From positions 1,047,781 to 1,111,780 of the forward strand of contig NW_026110518.1 in the NCBI RefSeq assembly GCF_024679095.1: a DNA stretch of 64,000 nucleotides, in the 5' to 3' direction. Both the position numbers and the translations under genes were made by a program. The notes under the pieces were generated by a model. That model did not search any database. It saw nothing but the letters and a program-made list of their open reading frames with translations, and was not told the DNA's origin. This DNA comes from Eriocheir sinensis (lineage: Eukaryota; Arthropoda; Malacostraca; Decapoda; Varunidae). Positions 45,998 to 60,471 of the stretch are shown here, piece after piece (position 1 is the first letter of the stretch; each line of letters opens with the position of its first letter).

Positions 45998-46277
45998 ATA
46001 TATAGTTCCTACTGTTCATTTTAATATTTATCTACCTTTATTTTTTTATTTAAAATGGGAAATAACCAGACTGAAGAAAAAAAGTAGCAACATTTGCTGC
46101 TTGATCCCATGTAGCAACACTGCTGATGGGTACTGGGGGTTGGTGTCTGGAGGGGGGGAGGGGGTTCTCCTGGATGTAAACAACGCTGCTCCTGCGCCAT
46201 CTGTTGCAACCGACATACACCAACACCCGCCTACGGTCTCCCATAGAGGCCCCCTCTCCTGTTCTATAGTCTCCTTG
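45998..46277 (-). repeat. Right terminal inverted repeat of the P-like element
   Basis: Inverted match to 39288-39567, ending in GTCTCCTTG at 46269-46277 and followed by gttgaagg. Confidence 0.88.
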
Positions 46278-46545
46278 GTTGAAGGTGTCGAGCGGGAGGC
46301 CAGTGTGAGCAAGACGCGTGTCGGGGCTGGCGGGGGTTCAGCTGAATGCCCCGTTCGTGAGCGGTGTGCGAGTCTGTCGTGCCTCTGTGTGCCTGATTAA
46401 CTGTTCTGTGCCCTTGGGAGTTGCTGTACTGTGTGAGGACCCTGTCATTACACTAGAAATTAGTGTTGAACGTGTATCCTTTGTGCCCTGCCTCGTACCT
46501 CCTTCCCTCGGCGTTCTGAGTGGACCGTTGTCGGTGACCGGTGCC

Positions 46546-48004
<1,459 letters not shown>

Positions 48005-48418
48005 TTTTCCAAACCCCTTTTTTCCGAGAAAAGAGCCGACTCAAGGGCAACAAAAGGAGAGGAGAGGGAAAAAAGGACGCTACCTGCCGCTCCCACAACA
48101 GAAGAAAGTATCGAGTGGCCGAAAGAGAGGTCAATTTCGGGTGAAGAGGTGTCTTGATACATTCTTATTGAAGGAGGTCAAGTCATAGGCAGGAGGAAAC
48201 ACACGCGAAGGAAGGCTGTTCCAGAGTTTACCAGTGTAAGGGATGAAAGAGTGACGATGCTGGTTAACTCTTGCATAAGGGGTTTGGACAGTATGAGCAT
48301 GAGTAGAAAGTTGAGTACATCGGGGCCGCGGGAGAGAGGAAGCATGTAGTTAGCAAGTTCAGAAGAGCAGTCAGCGTGAAAATACCGATAGAAGATAAAA
48401 AGAGAGGCAACATCCCGC
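48005..48418 (-). pseudogene. Jockey-like LINE C-terminus and 3' UTR
   Basis: Minus-strand frame DVASLFIFYRYFHADCSSEL, then LTLVNSGTAFLRVCFLLP, homologous to 26240-26500. It is followed by a 3' UTR with the complement of GCCGACTCAAGGGCAACAAA. The coding part ends abruptly at 48418 where the 26-bp minisatellite begins. Confidence 0.75.
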
Positions 48419-51400
48419 CTGGCCCCTTCCATCACCTCTCCCTCCTGGCCCCTTCCATCACCTCTCCCTCCTGCTCCCTTCCATCACCTCTCCCTCCTGG
48501 CCCCTTCCATCACCTCTCCCTCCTGGCCCCTTCCATCACCTCTCCCTCCTTGCCCCTTCCATCCCCTCTCCTCCTGGCCCCTTCCATCACCTCTCCTCCT
48601 GCCCCCTTCCATCACCTCTCCCTCCTGGCCCTTTCCATCACCTCTCCCTCCTGCCCCCTTCCATCACCTCTCCCTCCCGGCCCCTTCCATCATCTCTCCC
48701 TCCTGGCCCCTTCCATCACCTCTCCCTCCTGCCCCCTTTCATCACGTCTACCTCCTGGCCCCTTCCATCACCTCTCCTTCCTGTCCCCTTCCATCACCTC
48801 TCCCTCCTGCCCCCTTCCATCACCTCTCCCTCCTGGCCCATTCCATCACCTCTCCCTCCTGGCCCCTTCCATCACCTCTCCCTCCTGCCCCCTTCCATCA
48901 CCTCTCCCTCCTGACCCCTTCCATCACCTCTCCCTCCTGCCCCCTTCCATCACCTCTCCTTCCTGCCCCCTTCCATCACCTCTCCCTCCTTCCCCCTTCC
49001 ATCACCTCTCCTTCCTGCCCCCTTCCATCACCTCTCCCTTCTGCCCCCTTCCATCACCTCTCCCTCCTTCCCCCTTCCATCACCTCTCCCTCCTGCCAAC
49101 TTCCATCACCTCTCCCTCCTGGCCCCTTCCATCACCTCTCCCTCTTGCCCCCTTCCATCACCTCTCCCTCCTGCCCCCTTCCATCACCTCTCCCTCCTGG
49201 CCCCTTCCATTACCTCTCCTTCCTGCCCCCTTCCATCACCTCTCCCTCCTGCCCCCTTCCATCACCTCTCCCTCCTGGCCCATTCCATCACCTCTCCCTC
49301 CTGCCCCCTTCCATCACCTCTCCCTCCTGCGCCCTTCCATCACCTGTCCCTCCTGCCCCCTTCCATCACCTCTCCCTCCTGCCCCCTTCCATCACCTCTC
49401 CCTCCTGCCCCCTTCCATCACCTCTCCCTCGTGCCCCCTTCCATCACCTCTTCCTCCTGCCCCCTTCCATCACCTCTCCTCCTGCCCCTTCCATCATCTC
49501 TCCTCCTGCCCCTTCCATCACCTCTCCCTCCTGCCCACTTCCATCACCTCTCCCTCCTGCCCCCTTCCATCACCTCTCATTTCCTGCCCCCTTCCATCAC
49601 CTCTCCCTCCTGCCCCCTTCCATTACCTCTCCCTCCTGCCCCCTTCCATCACCTCTCCCTCCTGCCCTCTTCCATCATCTCTCCCTCCTGCCCAGTTCCA
49701 TCACCTCTCGCTCCTGGCCCCTTCCATCACCTCTCCCTTCTGCCCCGTTCCATCACCTCTCCCTCCTGCCCCTTCCATCACCTCTCTCTCCTGCCCCCTT
49801 CCATCACCTCTCCCTCCTGCCTCCTTCCATCACCTCTCGCTCATGGCCCCTTTCATCACCTCTCCCTCCTGCCCCTTCCATCACCCCCTCCCTCCTGCCC
49901 CTTCCATCACCTCTCCCTCCTAGCCCCTTCCATCACCTTCCCTCGCCCCTTCTATCACCTCTATCTCCTGGCCCCTTCCATCACCTCTCCCTCCTGCCCC
50001 CTTCCATCACCTCTCCCTCCTGGCCCCTTCCATCACCTCTCCCTCGTGACCCCTTCCATTACCTCTCCCTCCTGTCCCCTTACATCACCTCTCACTCCTG
50101 CCCCCTTCTATCACCTCCTCTGGCCCCTTACATCACCTCTCCCTCCTGGCCCCCTTCCTATCACCCTCTCCCTCCTGGCCCCTTCCATCACCCTCTCCCT
50201 CTGGGCCTTCCAGATTGCCACCTCTCCCTCTCCTGCCCCTTTCCCATCTACCTCCTCCGGCCCCTCATATCACCTCTCACTACTGGCCCCTTCCATCACC
50301 TCTCTCCTGCCCCTTCCATCACCTCTCCTCCCTGCCCCTTCCATCATCATCACCTCTCCTCCTGCCCCTTCCATCACCTCTCCTCCTGCCCCTTCCATCA
50401 CCTCTCCCTCCTGCCCCTTCCATCACCTCTCCTCCTGCCCCTTCCATCACCTCTCCCTCCTGCCCCTTCCATCACCTCTCCTCCTGCCCCTTCCATCACC
50501 TCTCCCTCCTGCCCCTTCCATCACCTCTCTCCCTCCTGCCCCCTTCCATCACCTCTCCCTCCTGCCCCTTCCATCACCTCTCCCTCCTGCCCCTTCCATC
50601 ACCTCTCCTCCTGCCCCTTCCATCACCTCCCTCCTGCCCCTTCCATCACCTCTCCTGCCCTGATCCTGCCCCCTTCCATCACCTCTCCTCCTGCCCCCTT
50701 CCATCACCTCTCCTCCTGCCCCTTCCATCACCTCTCCTTCACCCCTTCCATCACCTCTCCCCTCCTGCTCCCTTCCATCACCTCTCTGCCCCTTCCATCA
50801 ACTCTCCCCTCCTGGCCCCTTCCATCACCCCTCCCTCCTGCCCCTTCCATCACCTCTCCTCCCTCCTGGCCCCTTCCATCACCTCTCCCTCCTGCCCCCT
50901 TCCATCACCTCTCCCTCCTGCCCCCGTCCATCACCCTCTCCATCCCTGCTCCCCTTCCATCACCTCTCCCCTCCTGCCCTTCCATCACCTCTCCCTCCTG
51001 GCCCTTCCATCACCTCTCCCTCCTGGCCCCTTCCATCACCTCTCCCTCCTGGCCCCATCCATCACCTCTCCCTCCTGCCCCATTCCATCACCTCTCCCTC
51101 CTGGCCCCTTCCATCACCCTCTCCCTCCTGCCCCTTCATCACCTCTCCCTCCTGCCCCTTCCATCACCTCCCTCCTGCCCCTTCCATCACCTCTCCCTCC
51201 TGCCCTTCCATCACCTCTTCCTCCTTGCCCCTTCCATCACCTCTCCCTCCTGGCCCCTTCCATCACCTCTCCCTCCTGCCCCCTTTAAACACCTCTCCAT
51301 CCTGCCCCTTCCATCACCTCTCCCTCCTGCCCCTTCCATCACCTCTCCTCCTGGCCCCTTCCATCACCCCTCCCCTCCTGCCCCCTTCCATCACCTCTCC

Positions 51401-54400
51401 CTCCTGACCAATTCCATCACCTCTCCCTCCTGGCCCCTTCCATCACCTCTCCCTCCTGCCCCTTCCATCACCTCTCCCTCCTGCCCCCTTCCTTCACCTC
51501 TCCCTCCTGGCCCCTTCCATCACCTCTCCCTCCTCGCACCGTTCCATCACCTCTCCCTCCTGCCCCTTCCATCACCTCTCCTCCTGCCCCTTCCTTCACC
51601 TCTCCCTCCTGCCCCCTTCCATCACCTCTCCCTCCGGCACCCCTCCATCACCTCTCCCTCCTGCCCCCTTCCATCACCTCTCCCTCCTGCCCGGTCCATC
51701 ACCGCTCCCTCCATGCCCCGTCCAGCACCTCTCCCTCCTGCCCCTTCCATCACCTCCCTCCTGCCCCTTCAATCACCTCTCCCTCCTGCCCCTTCCATCA
51801 CCTCTCCCCTCCTGCCGCCTTCCATCACCTCTCCCTCCTGCCCCCTTCCATCACCTCTCCCTCCTGGCCCCCTTCCATCACCTCTCCCTCCGGCCCCCTT
51901 CCAACACCTCTCCTCCTGCCCCTTCCATCACCTCTCCCTCCTGCCCCTTCCATCACCTCTCCCTCCTGCCCCTTCCATCACCTCTCCCTCCTGCCCCTTC
52001 CATCACCTCTCCCTCCTGGCCCTTTCCATCACCTCTCCCTCTTGCCCTCTTCCATCACCTCTCCCTCCTGCCCCCTTCCATCACCTCTCCTTCCTGCCCC
52101 CCTTCCATCACCTCTCCCTCCTGCCCCCTTCCATCACCTCTCCATCCTGCCCTCTTCCATCACCTCTCCCTCCAGCCCCATCCATCACCTCTCCCTCCTG
52201 CCCCCTTAGATCACCTCTTCCTCCTGGCCCCTCCCATCACCTCTCCCTCCTGCCCCCCTTCCAACACCTCTCCCTTCTGTCCCCTTCCATCTTCTCTCTC
52301 TCCTGCCCACTTCCGTCACCTCTCCCTCCTGCCCCTTCCATCACCTCTCCCTCCTGCCCCCTTCCATCACTTTTCCCTCCTGCCCCGTTCCATCACCTCT
52401 CCCTTCCATCACCTCTCCCTCCTGCCCCTTCCATCACCTCTCCTTCCATCACCTCTCCCTCCTGGCCCCTTCCATCACCTCTCCCTTCCATCACCTCTCC
52501 CTCCTGGCCCCTTCCATCACCTCTCCCTTCCATCACCTCTCCCTCCTGCCCCCTTCCATCACCTCTCCTTCCCGGCCCCTTCCATCACCTCTCCCTCCCG
52601 CCCCTTCCATCACCTCTAATTCCCTCCCCTTCCATCACCTCTCCCTCCTGCCCCTTCCATCACCTCTCCTCCTGCTCCTTCCATCACCTCTCCCTCCTGC
52701 CCCTTCCATCACCACTCCATCCTGCCCCTTCCATCACCTCTCCCTCCTGCCCATTTCCATCACCTCTCCCTCCTGCCCCCTTCCATCACCTCTCCCTCCT
52801 GGCCCCTTCCATCACCTCTCCCTCCTGCCCCCTTCCATCACCTCTCCCTCCTGCCCCTTCCATCACCTCTCCCTCCTGGCCCCTTCCATCACCTCTCCTC
52901 TTGCCCCTTCCATCACCTCTCCCCTCCTGGTCCCTTCCATCACCTCTCCCTCCTGCCCCTTCCATCACCTCTCCCTCCTGCCCCTTCATCACCTCTCCCT
53001 CCTGCCCCTTCCATCACCTCTCCCTCCTGGCCCCTTCCATCACCTCTCCTCCTGCCCCTTCCATCACCTCTCCCCTCCTGGCCCCTTCATCACCTCTCCC
53101 CTCCTGCCCCTTCCATCACCTCTCCCTCCCAGCCCCTTCATCATCTCTCCTACTGCCCCCTTTCCATCACCTCTCCCTCCTTCCCCCTTCCATCACCTCT
53201 CCCTCCTGCCCCCTTTCATCACCTCTCCCTCCTTGCCCCTTCCATCACCTCTCCCTCCTGCTCCCTTCCATCACCTCTCCTCCCTGCCCCTTCCATCACC
53301 TCCCCGTCCTGGCCCCTTCCATCACCTCTCCCTCCTGCCCTTCCATCACCTCTCCCTCCTGACCCTTCCATCACCTCTCCTCCTGCCCCCTTCCATCACC
53401 TCTCCCTCATGGCCCCTTCCATCACATCTCCCTCCTTCCCCTTCATCACCTCTCCCTCCTTCCCTCTTCCATCACCTCTCCCTCCTTGCCCCTTCCATCA
53501 GCTCTCCCTCCTGCCCCCTTTCCATCACCTCACCCTCGTGCTCCCTTCCATCACCTCTCCCTCCTGGCCCCTTCCATCACCTGTCCCTCTTGCCCCCTTC
53601 CATCACCTCTCCCTCCTGCCCCCTTCCATCACCTCTCCCTCCTGGCCCCTTCCATTACCTCTCCCTCCTGCCCCATTCCATCACCTCTCCCTCCTGCCCC
53701 CTTCCATCACCTCTCCCTCCTGGCCCCTTCCATCACCTCCCTCCTGCCCCCTTCCATCACCTCTTCCTCCTGGCCCTTCCATCACCTCTACCTCATAGCC
53801 CCTTCCATCACCTCTCCTTCCTGCCCCCTTCCATCACCTCTCCCTCCTGTCCCTTTCCATCACCTCTCCCTCGTGCAGCCTGCCCCTTCCATCACCTCTC
53901 CCTCTTGCCCCCTTCATCACCTCTCCCTTCTGCCCCCTTCCATCATCTCTCCTCCTGCCCCTTCCATGACCTCTCCCTCCTGCCCCTTCATCACCTCTCC
54001 CTCCTGCCCCTTCCATCACCTCTCCCTCCTGCCCCTTCCATCACCTCTCCCTCCTGCCCCTTCCATCACCTCTCCCTCCTGCCCCTTCATCACCTCTCCC
54101 TCCTGCCCCTTCCATCATCTCTCTCCCTCCTGCCCCTCCCATCACCTCTCCCTCCTGCCCCTTCCATCACCTCTCCCTCCTGCCCCTTCCATCAAATCTC
54201 CCTCCTGCCCCCTTCCATCACCTCTCCATCCTGCCCACCTTAATCACCTCTCCCTCCTGCCCCCTTCCATCACCTCTCCCTCCTGGCCCCTTCCATCACC
54301 TCTCCCTCCTGCCCCCTTCCATCACCTCTCCCTCCTGCCCCTTTTCCATCACCTCTCCCTCCTAGCCCCTTCCATCACCTTTCCCTCCTGCCCCCTTCCA

Positions 54401-54547
54401 TCACCTCTCCCTCCTGGCCCCTTCCATCACCTCTCCCTCCTGGCCCCTTCCATCACCTCTCCCTCCTGGCCCCTTCCATCACCTCTCCCTCCTGCCCCCT
54501 TCCATCACCTCTCCCTCCTGGCCCCTTACATCACCTCTCACTCCCTC
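48419..54547. repeat. 26-bp minisatellite array, block 1 (about 6.1 kb)
   Basis: The unit is CCCCTTCCATCACCTCTCCC followed by TCCTGG or TCCTGC, 26 bp with 23-25 bp variants, roughly 240 copies. The plus strand is nearly free of stop codons in every frame, so ORFs up to 1,405 codons appear. They encode only the register-shifted SPLPPAPFHHLSLLPPSITS theme and are not credible genes. GG- and GC-type units are interspersed. From about 50150 to 53500 units are more length-variable than at the edges. Confidence 0.97.
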
Positions 54548-56060
54548 ACTAACATATTCAACCGGTCAGTCCAACTAAACAAGGTCCCGGAAGATTGGAA
54601 GATGGCGAACGTAACACCGATTTTCAAAAAAGGAGACAAAAGCGTTGCATTAAACTACAGGCCCATAAGTTTGACATCAGTGGCAGGAAAAATACTCCAA
54701 AAGATTATTAGAGATAAACTTGTTAAGTGTCTAGAAAACAATAATATAATCTCCGACACCCAGCATGGCTTCAGAAACAAGCGCTCCTGCCTAACGAATT
54801 TATTAGACTTCTTCCAAGGTATATATAAGAACTGGGATGCCCACATTCCCAGTGATGTTATATACCTGGACTTTCAGAAAGCCTTCGACAAGGTACCGCA
54901 CGAGCGACTCCTTAAGAAACTGCACTCGGCGGGCATCGGAGCCAATCTGATCGCGTGGATAAGAGATTGGCTCACCGACAGAAAACAACGAGTCACTAGT
55001 GGAGTGCCTCAAGGGTCAGTGCTGGGACCCATCCTCTTTATCATATATATCAATGACCTTGAATCAGGACTGAAATCCACAATATCGAAATTTGCAGATG
55101 ACACCAAGGTGGGTGGAGATGCCCTCACAAAGACCGACTGCGAAATCATTCAGAAAGACCTCAATCACATTATCGAATGGTCGGAAAAATGGCAAATGTC
55201 TTTTAATGTTGACAAATGCAAAGTCATGCACATTGGGTCCCAAAATAGTAACCATACATACATCATGAATGGGAGACCTCTGCAAGCGATGCAGGAGGAA
55301 AAGGATCTTGGAGTCACTATCAGCAGTGACCTGAAACACGCGAATCACTGTAAAAAAGCATACAACAAGGCCAACATTATGCTCGGGTTCATAGCGAGGA
55401 ACTTCGAGTGTAAAACACCAGACGTGATGCTATCCTTGTATAATTCCATGGTAAGACCCCACCTCGAGTATGCAGTGCAGTTCTGGTCTCCCAATTACAG
55501 AAAGGACATTGCTCTACTGGAAAGGATTCAACGACGCGCCACAGAGATGATTCCAACCTTCAGGGCTCAACCGTACGAGGAACGACTCACGCGACTCAAT
55601 CTCTTTACATTGGAGAAAAGACGCCTACGAGGGGATATGATTCAAGTCTTCAAGTATCTAAAAAAGTTCAATAACGTCGATTACTCCAAATTCTTTGAAC
55701 TGCAAACCAACTCAAGAACTAGAAATAACGGTTTACCCATTCAGTCGAGTCAATGTAACACAGACATTGGAAGGAGTTTCTTTTCGAACCGAGTCATCCG
55801 CCACTGGAACAATCTTCCCTCAGAAGTACTGAATGCGAATACCATCAACTCCTTCAAATATAGAATCGACCGTCATTTCGCTGCGTCGGGAGTAAACTGA
55901 ATAACGAGGGGCTTCCATCTGCTCCTCAATATCGAGGTGCTTTCATCTGCTCATCAAGCCCCAAGTGGCGATCGAGCAGATTAAATCACCCAAGCGGGCG
56001 ACCTCATAATGAGCCAATAGGCTTTCTGTTGCCTGCATTTCCATGTTTCCATGTTTCCAT
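54548..56060 (+). CDS. CR1-like LINE RT, 5'-truncated, open frame
   Basis: An open frame of about 450 codons from 54548 to the stop near 55900, continuous upstream only with the minisatellite. RT motifs: KMANVTPIFKKGDKS, LNYRPISLTSVAGKILQKII, motif A YLDFQKAFDKVPH, motif [16 protein letters not shown], motif C KFADDTKVGG (Phe-Ala-Asp-Asp), then FNVDKCKVMHIG, EEKDLGVTISSDL, RRATEMIP and RHWNNLPSEVLNANTINSF. It lacks the endonuclease and the start of RT. About 12 residues expected between KQRV and TSGVPQG are missing. The 3' UTR ends in two to three TTTCCATG units, a CR1-like short tandem tail. It would be a retrotransposase if complete; this copy cannot be. Confidence 0.87.
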
Positions 56061-58939
56061 CAACTCTCCCTCCTGGCCCCTTCCATCACCTCTCCCTCCT
56101 GCCCCCTTCCATCACCTCTCCCTCCTGGCCCCTTCCATCACCTCTCCCTCCTGCCCCCTTCCATCACCTCTCCCTCCTGCCCCCTTCCATCACCTCTCCC
56201 TCCTGCCCCCTTCCATCACCTCTCCCTCCTGCCCCTTTCCATCACCTCTCCCTCCTGCCCCCTTCCATCAACTCTCCCTCCTGGCCCCTTCCATCACCTC
56301 TCCCTCCTGCCCTCTTCCATCACCTCTCCCTCCTGCCCCCTTCAATCACCTCTCCCTCCTGGCCCCTTCCATCACCTCTCCCTCCTGCCCCCTTCCATCA
56401 CCTCTCCCTCCTGCCCCCTTCCATCACCTCTCCCTCCTGCCCCCTTCCATCACCTCTCCCTCATGGCCCCTTCCATCACCTCTCCCTCCTGCCCCCTTCC
56501 ATCACCTCTCCCTCCTGGCCCCTTCCATCACCTCTCCCTCCTGCCCCCTTCCATCACCTCTCCCTCCTGCCCCCTTCCATCACCTATCCTTCCTGCCCCC
56601 TTCCATCACCTCTCCCTCCTGCCCCCTTATATCATCTCTAGCTCCTGCCCCCTTCCATCACCTCTCCCTCCTGGCCTCTTCCATCACCTCTCCCTCCTGC
56701 CCCCTTCCATCACCTCTCCCTCCTGGCCCCTTCCATCACCTCTCCCTCCTGCCCCCTTCCATTACCTTTCCCTCCTGCCCCCTTCCATCACCTCTCCCTC
56801 CTGGCCCCTTCCATCACCTCTCCCTTCCATCACCTCTCCCTCCTGCCCCCTTCCATCACCTCTCCTTCCCGGCCCCTTCCATCACCTCTCCCTCCCGCCC
56901 CCTTCCATCACCTCTAATTCCCGGCCCCTTCCATCACCTCTCCCTCCTGACCCCTTCCATCACCTCTCCCTCCTGCCCGCTTTCATCACCTCTCCCTCCT
57001 GCCCCCTTCCATCACCTCTCCCTCCTGCCCCATTCCATCACCTCTCCCTCCTGCCCCTTTCCATCACCTCTCCTTCCTGCCCCCTTCCATCACCTCTCCC
57101 TCCTGGCCCCTTCCATCACCTCTCCCTCCTGCCCCTTTCCATCACCTCTCCCTCCTGGCCCCTTCCATCACCTCTCCCTCCTGCCCCCCTTCCATCACCT
57201 CTCCCTCCTGCCCCCTTCCATCACCTCTCCCTCCTGGCCCCTTCCATCACCTCTCCCTCCTGCCCCTTCCATCACCTCTCCCTCCTGCCCCCTTCCAAAA
57301 CCTCTCCCTTCTATCACCTCTCCCTCCTGCCCCTTCCATCACCTCTCCCTCCTGGCCACTTCCATCACCTCTCCCTCCTGGCCCTTCCATCACCTCCCTC
57401 CTGGCCCCTTCCATCACCTCTCCCTCCTGCCCCTTCCATCACCTCTCCCTCCTGCCCCCTTCCATCACCTCTCCCTCCTGCCCCCTTCCATCACCTCTCC
57501 CTCCTGCCCTTTTCCATCACCTCTCCCTCCTGCCCCCTTCCATCACCTATTCCTCCTGCGCCCTTCCATCACCTCTCCCTCCTGCCCCTCTTCCATCACC
57601 TCTCCCTCCTGGCCCCTTCCATCACCTCTCCCTCCTGCCCCTCTTCCATCACCTCTCCCTCCTGCACCCGTCCATCACCTCTCCCTCCTTCCCCATTCCA
57701 TCACCTCTCCCTCCTGCCCCATTCCATCACCTCTCCCTCCTGCCCCCTTCCATCACCTCTCCCTCCTGCCCCTTTCCATCACCTCTTCCTCCTGTCCCTT
57801 CCATCACCTCTCCCTCCTGGCCCCCATCACCCCTCCCTCCTTGCCCCTTCCATCACCTCTCCCTCATGGCCCCCTTCCATCACCTCTCCCTCCTGGCCCC
57901 TTCCATCACCTCTCCCTCCTGCCCCCTTCCATCACCTCTCCCTCCTGCCCTCTTCCATCACCTCTCCCTCCTGCCCCCTTAAATCACCTCTCCCTCCTGC
58001 CCCCTTCCATCACCTCTCCCTCCTGCCCCCTTCCATCACCTCTCCCTCCTGCCCCCTTCCATCACCTCTCCCTCCTGCCCCCTTCCATCACCTTTCCCTC
58101 CTGCCCCCTTCCATCACCTCTCCCTCCTGCGCCCTTCCATCACCTCTCCCTCCTGCCCCCTTCCATCACCTCTCCCTCCTTCCCCCTTCCATCACCTCTC
58201 CCTCCTTCCCCCTTCCATCACCTCTCCCTCATGGCCCCTTCCATCACCTCTCCCTCCTGCCCCCCTTCCATAAACTCTTCCTCCTGCCCTCCTTCCATCA
58301 CCTCTCCTCCTGCCCCCTTCCATCACCTCTCCCTGGCCCCTTCCATCACCTCTCCTTCTGCCCCTTCCATCACCTCTCCCTCCTGCCCCGTTCCTTCACC
58401 TCCCCCTCCGGCCCCTTCCATCACCTCTCCCTCCTGCCCCCTTCCATCATCTCCCCCTCCTGGCCCCTTCCATCACCTTTCCCTCCTACCCCCTTCCATC
58501 ACCTCTCCCTTCTGCCCCCTTCCATCACCTCTCCCTCCTTGCCCCTTCCATCACCTCTCCCTCCTGGCTCCTTCCATCACCTCTCCCTCCTGCCCCCTTC
58601 CATCACCTCTCCCTCCTGGTCCCTTCCATCACCTCTCCCTCCTGCCCCCTTCCATCACCTCTCCCTCCTAGCCCCTTCCATCACCTCTCACTCCTGCCCC
58701 CTTCCATCACCTCTCCCTCCTTCCCCCTTCCATCACCTCTCCCTCCTGCCCCTTCCATCACCTCTCCCTCCTGCCCCTTCCATCACCTCTCCCTCCTGCC
58801 CCTTCCATCACCTCTCCCTCCTGGCCCTTCCATCACCGCTCCCTCATGGACCCTTCCATCACCTCACCCTCCTGGCCCCTTCCATCACCTCTCCCTCCTG
58901 CCCTTCCATCACCTCTCCCTCCTGCCCCTTCCATCACCT
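56056..58939. repeat. 26-bp minisatellite array, block 2 (about 2.9 kb)
   Basis: Same unit as block 1, about 110 copies, more regular in length. Two plus-strand frames of 880 and 971 codons here are artefacts of the stop-free unit. It ends at 58939 in unique sequence. Confidence 0.97.
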
Positions 58940-60416
<1,477 letters not shown>

Positions 60417-60471
60417 GTGTTGGCGTAGTTCCTTAGTGCTGAAAATAACAAAATATTTTAGGCATTCATGA

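Larger units (their letters stand above)
39288..46277 (-). mobile_element. P-superfamily-like DNA transposon (6,990 bp), decayed
   Basis: Ends begin CAAGGAGACYATAGAACAGG on both sides and are inverted over about 280 bp. Host LTR sequence gttgaagg is duplicated exactly (39280-39287 and 46278-46285). Eight-base duplications and CA-starting ends fit P elements and some hATs. Two minus-strand coding remnants point to P: a THAP-like first exon with splice donor (45474-45573) and the transposase block RRYGLQERRFALALYYQSPN (about 41610-41706). Interior insertions: a jockey-like LINE with a nested CR1-like LINE (44905-45425) and a truncated SINE (42352-42436). I could not find most of the catalytic region, so this copy is probably inactive. 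Confidence 0.68.
39134..46545 (+). mobile_element. LTR split by the P-like element
   Basis: The left half, 39134-39287, starts TGTTAGGAATGTGCTGTATG and matches the first part of the solo LTR at 36495-37027 (opposite strand). The right half, 46278-46545, matches its remainder (AAGACGCGTGTCGGGGCTGG, TTAACTGTTCTGTGCCCTTG, GAACGTGTATCCTTTGTGCC, GTGACCGGTGCCC). The halves rejoin at gttgaagg. The 3' end of the LTR is cut by the hAT-type element at 46546. Confidence 0.82.

Noticed and set aside
49145..53362. 1,405-codon plus-strand ORF
   Set aside because: Lies wholly in the 26-bp minisatellite; the unit is nearly stop-free in all three frames and 26 is not a multiple of three, so the sequence cycles through three registers. 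No domain, no unique sequence.
53486..54547. N-terminal extension of the CR1-like RT frame
   Set aside because: The frame is continuous with the RT only because the minisatellite has no stops; it is not part of the retrotransposon protein.
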